This document shows positions 1 to 11,942 of a stretch of DNA of 64,000 nt, piece by piece. The notes under the pieces were generated by a model that saw nothing but the letters and a program-made list of their open reading frames with translations, was not told the origin of the DNA and did not search any database. The stretch comes from Roseovarius salincola (lineage in GTDB: Bacteria; Pseudomonadota; Alphaproteobacteria; Rhodobacterales; Rhodobacteraceae), in NCBI RefSeq assembly GCF_026891095.1, contig NZ_JAPTNL010000006.1:1-64000 (forward strand). The letters run 5' to 3'. Both the position numbers and the translations under genes were made by a program. Numbering within the stretch: position 1 is the first letter of the stretch; every line of letters starts with the position of its first letter.

Positions 1-98
1 GTGATCGCCGCCGTCAGCGTCGTCTTGCCGTGGTCAACATGGCCGATCGTGCCAATGTTCACATGCGGTTTCGAACGGTCAAACTTTTCCTTTGCCAT
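1..98 (-). CDS. tuf: Elongation factor Tu, N-terminal fragment (runs off left edge)
   Basis: Reading the complement from the ATG at 96-98 gives [20 protein letters not shown] and continues into the GTPase P-loop GHVDHGKTT before the window ends. This is the nearly invariant start of EF-Tu, the GTPase that brings aminoacyl-tRNA to the ribosomal A site. Only about 32 codons are inside the window, so completeness cannot be judged. It is transcribed away from the downstream trpT-secE-nusG block about 15 kb away. Many alphaproteobacteria carry two tuf copies, and this could be either one. Confidence 0.95.
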   Translation of the reverse strand, partial: MAKEKFDRSKPHVNIGTIGHVDHGKTTLTAAI

Positions 99-208
99 GT
101 CTCTCGGGCGCCTTGTCCAGTTGGGGGGCCTGCCGGCCCGTTGGTTGTTCCGCGCGCCATTTATTGGCTTGCGGCGTGAAAATCAAGCGGTTCGTGATCT
201 GCGCGGCG

Positions 209-871
209 TCACCCGGCGGGTGGCGCGGCGGCGGTGTCATCCGGGGCGGGCGCGTCGCCACCCGCCGCCGATCTGTCTGCCGCGCCATCCGCCGTGTCGT
301 CTGTCGTGTCGTCCGCCGTGGCGTCTGTGGCGCCGCTCTCGAACCAGCCATGCTCGTGGTTCTGCTGTTCCAGCCAGTTCTGGATCAGCTTGGCGGCGTT
401 GCGGCTCAGGTTCTCGAGCTGCTTTTCCCTCGTCTGCGTCAGCCCCGAGCCCAGTATCGTGCTGCCCGAGACGCTTTCCATCACCGTCACCTGATGGGGT
501 TCCTCGTTGAGTTTCGTCTGCATCGCGTCATCCCAGACCGTGACCTTGAGGATCAGGGCCGACTTGGGCGATGCGACCAGCGGAACCCCTGTGATCGCCA
601 GAACATAGCCCTCGATGCTGACGCCGAGGTGATAGAGCCGCTCGCCCTCGTAGCGTCCGAAACGCTCGTCGATGGCGGTGGTCATGGCGGCGATCCATTC
701 CTCCTTGCTGGCCTCGCGCGATGCGGGGCCTTTGGTCAGGTTCGGGGCCACCACAACGTTATGCCCGAGGCTGAAATCCCCCAGATAAGCGGGGGTTTTG
801 TCGAGGTCGTTGGAATTGGTGCAGGCCGCCAGGCCGCCGAGCGCCGCCAGCAGGGCAAGAATGCGCAACAT
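209..871 (-). CDS. Predicted outer-membrane-type lipoprotein of unknown function
   Basis: The 220-residue product starts with a short hydrophobic signal (MLRILALLAALGG) followed by LAAC, a lipobox that places the lipidated cysteine at residue 17. A mixed mature domain follows, then a C-terminal tail from about residue 180 that is very rich in Ala, Asp and Thr, a low-complexity stretch. A GAGAGGG ribosome site precedes the ATG at 869-871. It reads in the same direction as tuf, 110 bases upstream of it, and divergently from the P450 gene. I do not recognise a named domain. The signal and lipobox support an envelope location, but the role is unknown. Confidence 0.75.
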   Translation of the reverse strand: MLRILALLAALGGLAACTNSNDLDKTPAYLGDFSLGHNVVVAPNLTKGPASREASKEEWIAAMTTAIDERFGRYEGERLYHLGVSIEGYVLAITGVPLVASPKSALILKVTVWDDAMQTKLNEEPHQVTVMESVSGSTILGSGLTQTREKQLENLSRNAAKLIQNWLEQQNHEHGWFESGATDATADDTTDDTADGAADRSAAGGDAPAPDDTAAAPPAG

Positions 872-1005
872 TGGGTATCCCTCTCACGAGTTCCTTTGCG
901 TCCCGATACCGCAGCCACGCCCCACACGCAACGATTAGCCCCGATTTGCCCCGCGCGGGGGCACCGCCTATATCCTTGCATGAAGCCCTAGCGAGCGAGG
1001 CCGCG

Positions 1006-2361
1006 ATGACATCCGCGCAGATTCCCGTCCATGTCCCCCTGGTGACCGAACCGATGGGCATCCTGGCCAGCCTTCAGGCCGCACGGCGCAACGTGCTGGC
1101 GATCATCCCGCGTATCGCGACGATGCAGCCGATGGTCTCGGGGCGGACCGGCAAGCGCTGGCACATGGTGATGGACCCCGGCGCGATCCGCCACATGCTG
1201 CTGGACCGGCTGGACGATTACCCCAAATCCGTGGTCACCAAGAACCTTCTGCGCCCGGCCATCGGCGAGTCGCTGTTCATCGCCGAGGGCGCGCATTGGC
1301 GCTGGCAGCGCCGCGTCGCCGCGCCGGTGTTCTCGCATCGCAACGTGATGAACCTGGCCCCGATCATGACCGCCGCCGCCGAGCGAAGCTGTGCGCGCAT
1401 CGCCGCCGCCGGGCCGCGCGCCATCGACATGGCCGAGGACATGGTGCGCACGACCTTCGACGTGATCGCCGACGTGACCTTCTCGGGCGACGGGACATTC
1501 GATGCCGACGCGGTCCACCAGGGGATCGACGCGTATATTTCCGAGGCGGGAAAGGTCTCGCTTTTCGACATATTGGGTTTTCCCGATTGGGTGCCGCGAC
1601 CGGGGCGGATGATCTCGGGCAATGCGGTGCGCCAGATGAAAGGCGTCGCCGATGCCGCTGTCGAGGCGCGCCGCGCGCGCGGGCCTGTCGGCGTGCCGGA
1701 CCTGCTCGACCTGCTGCTGGAGGGCGAGGACCCCGAAACCAAGCGGCGCATGAACACCGCCGAGCTGCGCGACAACCTGCTGACCTTCATCGTGGCGGGT
1801 CATGAGACCACCGCGCTGACGCTGGGCTGGGCGCTCTATCTCTGCGCTTTCGATCAAGAGGTGCAGGATCGCGCCCGTGCCGAGGCGCAGGCGCTGTTGC
1901 AGGGGCGCGCGGCCACGGGCGAGGATGTCGCCAAGCTGCCCTATATCCGCATGATCATCGACGAGGCGCTGCGCCTTTACCCGCCCGCCGCGATGGTGTC
2001 GCGCACCGCCATGGCCGATGACACGCTGTGCGGGCGCGAGGTGAAGAAGGGCGATACGGTCATCATCCCGATCTATGCGCTGCATCGCAATCAGCTGCTC
2101 TGGGAGGAGCCGGACGCCTTTCGCCCCGAGCGGTTCAGCGATCGCAAGGCGATCGACCGTTATGCCTATCTGCCCTTCGGCGACGGGCCGCGCATCTGCA
2201 TCGGCGCCAGCTTCGCCATTCAGGAGGCGGTGATCGTGCTGGCGACTCTGCTGTCGCGTTTCCGCTTCACGCCGGTGCCGGGGCGCGGGCCGGACCCGGT
2301 GATGATCCTGACGCTGCGCCCCGAGGGCGGGGTCTGGCTTGAGGCGGAGCCGGTCGGCTGA
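1006..2361 (+). CDS. Cytochrome P450
   Basis: The 451-residue protein carries the P450 signatures in order: the I-helix oxygen-activation motif AGHETT at residues 264-269, the K-helix ExxR as E320-A-L-R323, and the heme-binding loop FGDGPRICIG with the axial thiolate Cys398. No membrane anchor or fused reductase is visible, so it is presumably a soluble enzyme that receives electrons from separate redox partners. The reading frame extends upstream, but the ATG at 1006 (MTSAQIPV) fits the usual length, and the upstream part would overlap the divergent lipoprotein start. The substrate cannot be read from sequence. The neighbours (lipoprotein, acyltransferase) give no clear pathway, and no ferredoxin gene is adjacent. 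Confidence 0.93.
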   Translation: MTSAQIPVHVPLVTEPMGILASLQAARRNVLAIIPRIATMQPMVSGRTGKRWHMVMDPGAIRHMLLDRLDDYPKSVVTKNLLRPAIGESLFIAEGAHWRWQRRVAAPVFSHRNVMNLAPIMTAAAERSCARIAAAGPRAIDMAEDMVRTTFDVIADVTFSGDGTFDADAVHQGIDAYISEAGKVSLFDILGFPDWVPRPGRMISGNAVRQMKGVADAAVEARRARGPVGVPDLLDLLLEGEDPETKRRMNTAELRDNLLTFIVAGHETTALTLGWALYLCAFDQEVQDRARAEAQALLQGRAATGEDVAKLPYIRMIIDEALRLYPPAAMVSRTAMADDTLCGREVKKGDTVIIPIYALHRNQLLWEEPDAFRPERFSDRKAIDRYAYLPFGDGPRICIGASFAIQEAVIVLATLLSRFRFTPVPGRGPDPVMILTLRPEGGVWLEAEPVG

Positions 2362-2432
2362 GGGCGCGCGTGACCCCGTCCCATCGAAAACCCGGACGCA
2401 ATACCCGCGGGGCAGTCACGGTCCTGGCGCGT

Positions 2433-3503
2433 TTACGACCCGATCACGTATCTGGCGCGTGTCCCGAAGGCATGTTTCGCGGCGAGCACCACGCCCGCAG
2501 ATCCGATGATCACGCCAACGCCCAGAAGAAGAGCGTATGCAGGTGGCACCGCGTGGCCCAGCCAGATTTCAAGCCGGTCGGTCAGCGTTCCATGAATGAA
2601 GAACATCCCGAAACTCAGCGGCGCAAGGAACTCGGCAAGACGCGTGATCGCGCTGTCCTGTTTCAGAACCACCATCAGAATACCCGTCAGCGCGAGCATG
2701 ACAAAAACCTGGGCATCGCGGATCAGGCCACTATACATGCCGCCGGCGGCGATTCCCGCGACACAGACGACAACGGCCATGGGTAAAAACCGTTGCGCCA
2801 TTTCGTTTGCCTGGCCTCCGTGCGTCCTCCAGAGCATGCCCATCAGATAGGCGCTTTGAAAATACATGAACTGGGTCACGGCGCCGGAATCGAATGACGG
2901 CCGCCCCATCAGCACTGAAAGAAGAAGAAACAACAGGGTCAGAACCGGAAGCAGCGCTTTTGTTTGCAGCAGATAGCGGTAGATGGGGAATGCGAGAAAG
3001 AACAGCACGACCATCGGAACGAACCAGAGCGGGCTCGCGACCGGATACCCGAGGAGATAATAGAGGTGCAGCGTGCCAATGTCGGATTTTATGGATGGAT
3101 CGCGCGCAACCCCGGCGAGGAGGATCGCCGTTGTCAGGACAATGTAAGGCAGAAGCACATATTTCAGCTTTGCACCGAGATAACTGATGAACGTTTTGCC
3201 GGTCACCAGATGTGCAAACAGGAAGCCCGCGACAAATATGAAGATCCAGGTCGTACCACGCACGGCCATAAGCATGAAGCTTCCGGCGTTGGTCTCGAAA
3301 GTGACAACGAAGACGTGGCTCAGGATCACGAGGCATATCGCAACGCCCCGGAGTCTTTCGATCTCGGGTATGAAGCTGCCTCTGGTGTAGTTCAGGCAGG
3401 AATGGTCTTTTCGAGTATGCAACGACCCGGACTCTCTACAATTCGTATACACGTTCAGATTGCAATCGTGCCACCGATCCAGAATGTGGCTGTTTCTTGA
3501 CAT
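2433..3503 (-). CDS. Acyltransferase family 3 membrane protein
   Basis: The 356-residue protein is almost entirely hydrophobic with about ten predicted membrane helices. Near residues 43-65 it carries the acyltransferase-3 hallmark (FIPEIERLRGVAICLVILSH), with the conserved Arg and His. Such proteins move acyl groups onto cell-surface sugars or lipids. The first 40 residues are unusually polar for this family, so the true start may lie further in, but no better start with a clear ribosome site was found. The base composition is visibly more AT-rich than the flanking P450 and M48 genes, which suggests acquisition by transfer. The acceptor is unknown. Confidence 0.8.
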   Translation of the reverse strand: MSRNSHILDRWHDCNLNVYTNCRESGSLHTRKDHSCLNYTRGSFIPEIERLRGVAICLVILSHVFVVTFETNAGSFMLMAVRGTTWIFIFVAGFLFAHLVTGKTFISYLGAKLKYVLLPYIVLTTAILLAGVARDPSIKSDIGTLHLYYLLGYPVASPLWFVPMVVLFFLAFPIYRYLLQTKALLPVLTLLFLLLSVLMGRPSFDSGAVTQFMYFQSAYLMGMLWRTHGGQANEMAQRFLPMAVVVCVAGIAAGGMYSGLIRDAQVFVMLALTGILMVVLKQDSAITRLAEFLAPLSFGMFFIHGTLTDRLEIWLGHAVPPAYALLLGVGVIIGSAGVVLAAKHAFGTRARYVIGS

Positions 3504-3530
3504 TTTAATGGGAACTGATCGCTGAACGAG

Positions 3531-4658
3531 TCAGCCGCAGATGCCCTTGAGCGCCGTCCATTGTGCCTTGCTCAGCACGGGGCGCGTGGTGCCCTGGGCG
3601 CGCGCGTTGTCGCGCGCGGCGCTGGCGCGGTCGGCGCTGGCGGGGTGGGTCGCGAAATAGGCGGGCAGTTGCGGCCCCTTGCCCTCGTCCTTGGCGAGCT
3701 CATCGAAAAACCCGGCCATCGCGGCGCTGTCGATCCCGGCCTCGTTCAGCATCTTCAGCGCGAAAGCATCCGCCTCGGCTTCGGCCTCGCGGGTATAGCT
3801 GGCCTGCATCAGCCGCTCGCCCAGGAACACGGCGATCGTGCCCCCGGTCACGTCGCCCAGCAGCATCGACAACAGCCCCGCCGACCCGGCGGCGCGCAGC
3901 GCGTGGCGGGTGGCGTCGCGCCGCTCCACATGGCCGATCTCATGCGCCAGCACGGCGGCCACCGCATCCGGGCCGCCGGATTTTTCAAGCAGGCCGCGCA
4001 TCACCACCACCTGACCGCCGGGCGCGGCAAAGGCGTTGAGCATGTCGTGATCGAGAACCTTGACCTTGAGTTCGTATTGCAGATCCTGACCGCCGGTCAG
4101 CCGCGCGATCATCGCGTCCAGCGCGGCGCGCCCCGCAGGGTCTTCGCAGGTGAGATCGCCCAGCCTGGCAGCACCCAGCGCACGTTCGATCTGTGCGGTC
4201 ACTGCCTTGCCGAAGGCCGCCTCGCGTTCGACCGGGATCAGCGTGGCCAGCGTGTCGGCCATGCGCGGCAGGATCACGAACAGGATCAGCGCCACAGCGG
4301 CCAGCGCCGCAACACCGCGCGTCAGCAGCTTGCGGGTGGTGCCGCGATGGAGGTCGCTGCGGTCAAGATCGGGACAGCGTGCGCGGATACGCGTGATCAT
4401 CCGAGGGTCGGAAAGGGTCAGGCGGGCGGGGTCGCGGGGGGACTCGTCATCGCTGGGCGCATGGAGCGAAAGCGTCAGCGCATCGCGGCGCGCGTGATCG
4501 CCCTGCGCGCGCAGCCGCGCAAGCGGCCAGCGTTGTGGCGCATCAAGCGACGCGCCCGACAGGATCAGATCGCCCGCCGCCTCGTCGATGGTCACTTCGA
4601 CCGGGTGTCGCCCGGCGCTCTGCCCGTCGAAATACGTCCCCGCAACGCTCCCCTGCAT
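3531..4658 (-). CDS. M48-family zinc metalloprotease
   Basis: The 375-residue protein has a soluble N-terminal part (about 1-108), one strong transmembrane segment near residues 110-135, and a C-terminal M48 peptidase domain. The zinc motif is H239-E-I-G-H243 and the downstream glutamate ligand lies in REAEAEADAF. Related proteins (HtpX, BepA and the YjgN-associated peptidases) degrade or tend envelope proteins. Its ATG overlaps the stop codon of the DUF898 gene as TGATG, so the two are translationally coupled and probably work together at the inner membrane. The N-terminal domain matches nothing I know. Confidence 0.9.
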   Translation of the reverse strand: MQGSVAGTYFDGQSAGRHPVEVTIDEAAGDLILSGASLDAPQRWPLARLRAQGDHARRDALTLSLHAPSDDESPRDPARLTLSDPRMITRIRARCPDLDRSDLHRGTTRKLLTRGVAALAAVALILFVILPRMADTLATLIPVEREAAFGKAVTAQIERALGAARLGDLTCEDPAGRAALDAMIARLTGGQDLQYELKVKVLDHDMLNAFAAPGGQVVVMRGLLEKSGGPDAVAAVLAHEIGHVERRDATRHALRAAGSAGLLSMLLGDVTGGTIAVFLGERLMQASYTREAEAEADAFALKMLNEAGIDSAAMAGFFDELAKDEGKGPQLPAYFATHPASADRASAARDNARAQGTTRPVLSKAQWTALKGICG

Positions 4659-5851
4659 CAGATCGCGCCACCCACGTCGAGCGCATCGGCAAAGCCTTCG
4701 GCATCGGCGCCGGTGTCATATGCGCGCTGGCGGATATCGGCCAGCCTGTCGGCGCCCCGCACGCGGATCGAGCTGATCACATGGGCGATGACCGGCTGGG
4801 TGATCCACGCCAGCGAGAGCGCGCCGCCCATCAGCAGCGCCCCGAGGTAAAGCCCCGCCATCAGCACCAGCCCGACGATATGCCCCGGTCCCGGCGCCAT
4901 CATTGCCGGGCCGACCACCATCGACGCAAGCGCCGCCAGCGCCGCAAAGGCGAGGCCCATGATCAGCGATACCACCAGCGACCCCACGATCACCAATCCG
5001 ATGATCTTGCGGGTCTCGGGGCGCGCCTCGAAACGGATATCGCCGTCGAGCAGCTTGTGTTCGGTGAGGTAAATGAAGGCGCGCACCCGGTAGGATATGA
5101 ACCCAACCATGGCCCAGACATAGCCAACCACGCTCAGCGCCCCGCCGATGAACGGCGATTGCAGCGCCAGCGCAAGGGCTCCCGCCAAAATGAGTCCCAC
5201 ACCGATCAGCAGATGCGTCATCGCCGGGTAAAGCGCGCCCCAGCGCCCCTCCTGCACGAAGCGGCCATCGCCATACCAGCTGCGGTCGGTCTTGTATTTC
5301 TCAAGCCAGAAGGTCTGGCGCGGCAGCAGGATGCCCAGCGTCACGATCGTCAGCAGCCAATGCCCCATCGCGCGCAGCGCATAGCCCCAGGCACCCTTCT
5401 CGGCGCCGAACCGCACCCCGCGCCAGCGGGTGCGCGCCAGCTTGTAGCGCCGCGCGCGGTATTGCGCAAAGAAGATCAGCGGCACAATCGCAAGGAAGGT
5501 CACATAGAGCCCCGCCATCTGCGCCAGCGCCATCTCCGCGCTGGTGGGTTCTGCGAACAGCGTCAGCCCGAAATAGAACAGGATCATCTGCACGACCCCG
5601 AGATAAACCGCCAGGATCACGATCGCGACGAGGAAGCCCAGGAATTTCTCGAGCCCGCTGCCGGTATATTCAAAGGCGTCGCCACCGCCATCGACCGAAG
5701 ACCAGATATAGCGCCGGATCCGGGTCTTGCCCCAGAAGCGATAGATCCCCAGCGACAGCATGGTCAGCAGCGCCGTGACGAAGGCCAGCCCGAAGAGCGG
5801 GCCGCGCTGGCCTTGGTATCGTGCGTTGATGATCTGGTTGTCCTCGCTCAT
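4658..5851 (-). CDS. DUF898 (YjgN-type) integral membrane protein
   Basis: The 397-residue multi-pass protein begins MSEDNQIINARYQGQRGPLF and soon shows YRFWGKTRIRRY, typical of DUF898/YjgN proteins. Several repeats of long hydrophobic helices with WxK/R-rich turns follow. The start at 5849-5851 is preceded by GAGGG at a proper distance; the longer open frame upstream adds only atypical residues. It is coupled by a TGATG overlap to the M48 peptidase and lies 102 bases downstream of parC on the same strand. DUF898 has no established biochemical role; pairing with an M48 peptidase is a recurrent arrangement and suggests an envelope quality-control function. Confidence 0.85.
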   Translation of the reverse strand: MSEDNQIINARYQGQRGPLFGLAFVTALLTMLSLGIYRFWGKTRIRRYIWSSVDGGGDAFEYTGSGLEKFLGFLVAIVILAVYLGVVQMILFYFGLTLFAEPTSAEMALAQMAGLYVTFLAIVPLIFFAQYRARRYKLARTRWRGVRFGAEKGAWGYALRAMGHWLLTIVTLGILLPRQTFWLEKYKTDRSWYGDGRFVQEGRWGALYPAMTHLLIGVGLILAGALALALQSPFIGGALSVVGYVWAMVGFISYRVRAFIYLTEHKLLDGDIRFEARPETRKIIGLVIVGSLVVSLIMGLAFAALAALASMVVGPAMMAPGPGHIVGLVLMAGLYLGALLMGGALSLAWITQPVIAHVISSIRVRGADRLADIRQRAYDTGADAEGFADALDVGGAI

Positions 5852-5953
5852 GTGCGACCCTCGCGATTTGCCTTGAAACTGAACCGGACACCCGTGCCAC
5901 GGCGCGCAAACGCTACGCAATCATTGAGGAAACTTTGTGACGGCGCAACCGCG

Positions 5954-8404
<2,451 letters not shown>

Positions 8405-8691
8405 GCTGCTCTTGATACCTTCTGGACGGGGATCATGACCAGCCCCCGCCGCGTGTCTGTCGCTGGCGACACGTAAACAGCGGGAGGGGGGCGAAGGTCA
8501 AGCCCGCCGCTGCGCGCAAGGGTCAGGTAAAGTCACATGCAGCCAAAAAGAGATCATTCCCAGGGTTTTCCCCGCAAGAGCTGGACCGAATCGGGTATAC
8601 AGTCCGGGCTGTCGCACCCGCTTCTGCCGCAGGTGCCTGTTAAGACAGCTTTTTGAACGACTTTTCGTGTGGGTTAAGGGGGGGATGCGCA

Positions 8692-9237
8692 ATGTGGCGC
8701 TTTATTCTGGTGAGCTTCGCCTTTCTGGGCTGGTCATTTTACGAACTCAGCGGCGGTGCCGATTATGAGCCGCGCACCAATTCCATTCAGGCCCGCGCCA
8801 AGCTGGGGGATCCGCGCCCCGTAGCGCGCCCGGTGCGCACGCAGGAGCCCCGCGTTGCGCAGGCGCCGGACATCGGCGCGGCGGATGCCGTCGCGCGTGG
8901 CCTTTCCGACCTCACCAGCACGCCAACCGGCGGTGTGAAGGTCGCGCTTGCGGCGGACGGTGCCTCGGGCGAAAGCGAGGTCATCACCGCCGTGGCGCAT
9001 AACGTCGTCACCCGCAGCGTGGCTCAAGCGCCGCAGCGGGACCTGCGCGAGGTGGCGGCCAGCCGGGTCAACATGCGTGCCGGTCCCGGCACGCGGTATG
9101 ACCGGATCGCGCGGCTGGAACGAGGCGACCAGGTGGCGGTGCTGCGCGCACCCGGCAATGGCTGGGTGAAGCTGCGGGTGGTTGAATCCGGTCGCGTCGG
9201 ATGGATGGCCGAAAGGCTGGTCACGGTGTCAAACTGA
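8692..9237 (+). CDS. Membrane-anchored or secreted SH3-domain protein
   Basis: The 181-residue product has an N-terminal hydrophobic segment (MWRFILVSFAFLGWSFYEL) that would act as an anchor or signal. A linker rich in Arg, Pro and Ala follows, and then a bacterial SH3 domain over about the last 60 residues, seen as SRVNMRAGPGTRYDRIARL and WVKLRVVESGRVGWM. Such domains often bind peptidoglycan. The ATG at 8692 is chosen because a G-rich ribosome site (AAGGGGGGG) lies 8 bases upstream; the frame opens slightly earlier without a good site. The 287 bases upstream, back to parC, hold no recognisable gene. The specific role is unknown. Confidence 0.85.
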   Translation: MWRFILVSFAFLGWSFYELSGGADYEPRTNSIQARAKLGDPRPVARPVRTQEPRVAQAPDIGAADAVARGLSDLTSTPTGGVKVALAADGASGESEVITAVAHNVVTRSVAQAPQRDLREVAASRVNMRAGPGTRYDRIARLERGDQVAVLRAPGNGWVKLRVVESGRVGWMAERLVTVSN

Positions 9238-9274
9238 TTGCATCGCTCCTGCACCCCGGTCATAGCTTGCCCGC

Positions 9275-10108
9275 ATGAATCAGCGTTCGATCCTGATTAC
9301 CGGCTGTTCCTCGGGTATCGGCCTTGACGCCGCGCACGGGCTGCACGCCCGCGGCTGGCGCGTCTTTGCCGCCTGCCGCGCAGCCGAGGATTGCGCGCGG
9401 CTGCGAGAACAGGGATTTGAAAGCCCGCTGATCGACTATCAGGACAGCGCCAGCATCGCGAGCGGGCTTGCCGAGGTGCTCAAGGCCACCGGCGGCAGGC
9501 TCGATGCGCTGTTCAACAACGGCGCTTTCGCCTGTCCCGGCGCGGTCGAGGACCTGCCCACCGACGCGATCCGCGCGCTGTTCGAGGCGAATGTCTTTGG
9601 CTGGCACGAACTGACCCGGCAGGTGATCCCGGTGATGCGCGCGCAGGGCGCGGGGCGGATCGTGCAATGCTCGTCGGTCCTGGGCCTTGTCACGCTGCCA
9701 TGGCGCGGCGCTTATAATGCGTCGAAATTCGCGATCGAGGGGCTGAGCGACACGCTGCGCATCGAAATGCGCGGCACCGGCATCCATGTCATCCTGATCG
9801 AGCCGGGGCCGATCACGTCCAGGATCCGCGTCAATTCCATCCCCCATTTCGAACGCTGGATCGACTGGGAATCGTCGCCGCGTGCCGAGCAGTATCGCGA
9901 CCGGCTCAGACCGCGGCTGTACAAGGACACCGGCAAGCCCGACCTGTTCGAGCGCGCGCCCTCGGCGGTGACGCGCAAGCTCGTGCATGCGCTGGAATCA
10001 CCGCGCCCGCGCCCGCGATATTATGTCACCGTGCCGACCCACCTGATGGGCACGCTGCGCCGCCTTCTGCCGACGCGCGCGCTTGACTGGGTGCTGTCGC
10101 GGGGCTGA
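9275..10108 (+). CDS. Short-chain dehydrogenase/reductase (SDR)
   Basis: The 277-residue protein has the classical SDR layout: the dinucleotide-binding motif TGCSSGIG at residues 9-16, an NNGAF motif in place of the usual NNAG near residue 81, a catalytic serine in CSSV at 132-135, and the YNASK active site with Y147 and K151. The family oxidises or reduces alcohols, ketones or sugars with NAD(P). The C-terminal extension of about 70 residues with many Arg and Pro is longer than in minimal SDRs. It follows the SH3 gene by 37 bases and precedes the HIG1 gene by 91 bases. The substrate is not predictable. Confidence 0.9.
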   Translation: MNQRSILITGCSSGIGLDAAHGLHARGWRVFAACRAAEDCARLREQGFESPLIDYQDSASIASGLAEVLKATGGRLDALFNNGAFACPGAVEDLPTDAIRALFEANVFGWHELTRQVIPVMRAQGAGRIVQCSSVLGLVTLPWRGAYNASKFAIEGLSDTLRIEMRGTGIHVILIEPGPITSRIRVNSIPHFERWIDWESSPRAEQYRDRLRPRLYKDTGKPDLFERAPSAVTRKLVHALESPRPRPRYYVTVPTHLMGTLRRLLPTRALDWVLSRG

Positions 10109-10199
10109 ATGCCGCGCCGCCCGGGGACAAAAATCGCTTTCGCTTTTTCGCCACGGCACCCTACATGGGGCCAAGACGCGATTCGAAGGATGACGCCCG

Positions 10200-10409
10200 A
10201 TGCTCACTGATCCGCTTTTCATCATCGTTGTCGCCGCCTGCCTTGGCGTCGCGGTCATCCTGGTGCTGGGCATCAGCACCTTCGGCAAGGAAGGCGCCGA
10301 GAACGGCAAACGCGCAAACAAGCTGATGCGCTGGCGCATCGGGGCGCAGTTCGTGGCGGTGATTCTGATCCTGCTTTTCGTTTATATCCGCAGACAGGGG
10401 GGACAATGA
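10200..10409 (+). CDS. HIG1-domain-like twin-transmembrane protein
   Basis: The 69-residue product has two membrane helices (about 5-26 and 46-65) joined by a basic loop that contains NKLMRWRIGAQF. This matches the HIG1 pattern of N-x-x-MR-x-R-x-x-x-Q between helices. In mitochondria, HIG1 proteins modulate cytochrome oxidase and respiratory supercomplexes; the alphaproteobacterial versions are little studied. It ends one base before the adenosyltransferase start, so the two are likely co-transcribed. Confidence 0.8.
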   Translation: MLTDPLFIIVVAACLGVAVILVLGISTFGKEGAENGKRANKLMRWRIGAQFVAVILILLFVYIRRQGGQ

Positions 10410-10410
10410 C

Positions 10411-10983
10411 ATGGTGGTCCTGAACAAAATCTACACCCGCACCGGCGACAAGGGCGATACCGCGCTTGGCAATGGCGCGCGCGTGGCCAAGCATTCGATG
10501 CGGGTCACGGCCTATGGCACCGTCGACGAGGTGAACGCGACGCTGGGCCTTGCCCGCCTGCATGCCACCGGCGAGACAGACGCCGCGCTGGCGCGCATCC
10601 AGAACGACCTGTTCGATCTTGGTGCCGATCTGTGCCGCCCTGACATGGACAAGGACGACGAGGCCGAATACGCGCCGTTGCGCGTTTCGGACAATCAGGT
10701 GACGCGGCTCGAGACCGAGATCGACACGATGAACAAGGCGCTCGAACCGCTGCGCAGTTTCGTTCTGCCGGGTGGCACCACGCTGGCGGCCTATCTGCAC
10801 CTGTGCCGCACCGTGTCGCGCCGCGCCGAGCGCCTGTCGGTCGAACTGGCCGCCGAGGAGCATGTGAATCCCGCAGCGGTCAGATATCTCAACCGGCTCA
10901 GCGACTGGTTTTTCGTCGCCGCGCGGGTGTCGAATGACGGCGGCGCGCGCGACGTCCTGTGGCAGCCCGGCGCGAACCGCTGA
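10411..10983 (+). CDS. Cob(I)yrinic acid a,c-diamide adenosyltransferase, PduO type
   Basis: The 190-residue protein opens with KIYTRTGDKGDTALGNG, the ATP-binding signature of PduO-type ATP:corrinoid adenosyltransferases. It continues with YGTVDEVNA and a C-terminal RRAERLSVEL / VRYLNRLSDWFFVAAR region, also family hallmarks. It transfers the adenosyl group of ATP to cob(I)alamin to make coenzyme B12. The length is normal. It sits immediately after the HIG1-like gene and 200 bases upstream of etfB; ETF or flavodoxin-type donors supply the electrons that reduce the corrinoid, so the vicinity may be meaningful. No riboswitch was recognised upstream. Confidence 0.93.
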   Translation: MVVLNKIYTRTGDKGDTALGNGARVAKHSMRVTAYGTVDEVNATLGLARLHATGETDAALARIQNDLFDLGADLCRPDMDKDDEAEYAPLRVSDNQVTRLETEIDTMNKALEPLRSFVLPGGTTLAAYLHLCRTVSRRAERLSVELAAEEHVNPAAVRYLNRLSDWFFVAARVSNDGGARDVLWQPGANR

Positions 10984-11183
10984 CGCCCGTTCGGCGCGCG
11001 CCCATGCCCGCCTTGCCCTGATGCGCCCGATTTTTTCGCATCCCTTCCGCAAACGCGGCGTCGCCGGACGCAAACATGACGATTTTGCCCTGTTTCCCGG
11101 CGTTACAAACCAGTAAGAACGCCGGGGAGAGTATCGGGAACGGTCGCTTTAAGACTGTTCCGCCAATCTGAGGAGACCACGCA

Positions 11184-11942
11184 ATGAAGGTGCTTGTGCC
11201 TGTGAAACGCGTGATCGACTACAACGTGAAGGTCCGTGTGAAGGCGGACGGATCGGGTGTCGATCTTGCGAATGTCAAAATGTCGATGAACCCCTTTGAC
11301 GAGATCGCCGTCGAAGAGGCCATCCGCCTCAAGGAGGCCGGAAAGGCCGAAGAGGTGATCGCCGTGTCGATCGGCGTCAAGCAGGCCCAGGAAACGCTGC
11401 GCACCGCGCTGGCAATGGGCGCTGACCGGGCGATCCTGGTCGTGGCCGCCGATGACGTGCATACCGATATCGAACCGCTGGCCGTGGCCAAGATCCTCGC
11501 CAAGGTCGTCGAAGAGGAACAGCCCGGTCTTGTGCTGACGGGCAAGCAGGCGATCGACAACGACATGAACGCCACCGGTCAGATGCTTTCGGCACTGCTG
11601 GGCTGGAGCCAGGCGATGTATGCCAACAATATCGACATCGAGGGCGACCATGCGGTCGTCACCCGCGAGGTCGATGGCGGCTTGCAGACGATCAAGGTCA
11701 AGATGCCGACCATCATTTCGGCCGACCTGCGCCTCAACGAGCCGCGCTATGCGTCCTTGCCCAACATCATGAAGGCCAAGAAGAAGCCGCTCGATGAAAA
11801 GACGGCCGAGGATTACGGCGTCGACGTGACCCCGCGCCTGCAAATCGTCGAGACCACCGAGCCCGAAGCCCGCCAGGCCGGCGAGATCGTGCCGGACGTG
11901 GACACGCTGGTTGCGAAACTCAAAGAGAAGGGGGCTGTGTGA
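11184..11942 (+). CDS. etfB: Electron transfer flavoprotein beta subunit
   Basis: The 252-residue protein begins [20 protein letters not shown] and contains the ETF beta signature around [19 protein letters not shown] and [17 protein letters not shown]. It binds AMP and forms a heterodimer with EtfA, which carries FAD. Together they pass electrons from acyl-CoA and other dehydrogenases to ETF:ubiquinone oxidoreductase. A strong GAGGAGA ribosome site precedes the ATG. Its stop codon overlaps the etfA start as TGATG, the standard translational coupling of this pair. Confidence 0.97.
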   Translation: MKVLVPVKRVIDYNVKVRVKADGSGVDLANVKMSMNPFDEIAVEEAIRLKEAGKAEEVIAVSIGVKQAQETLRTALAMGADRAILVVAADDVHTDIEPLAVAKILAKVVEEEQPGLVLTGKQAIDNDMNATGQMLSALLGWSQAMYANNIDIEGDHAVVTREVDGGLQTIKVKMPTIISADLRLNEPRYASLPNIMKAKKKPLDEKTAEDYGVDVTPRLQIVETTEPEARQAGEIVPDVDTLVAKLKEKGAV

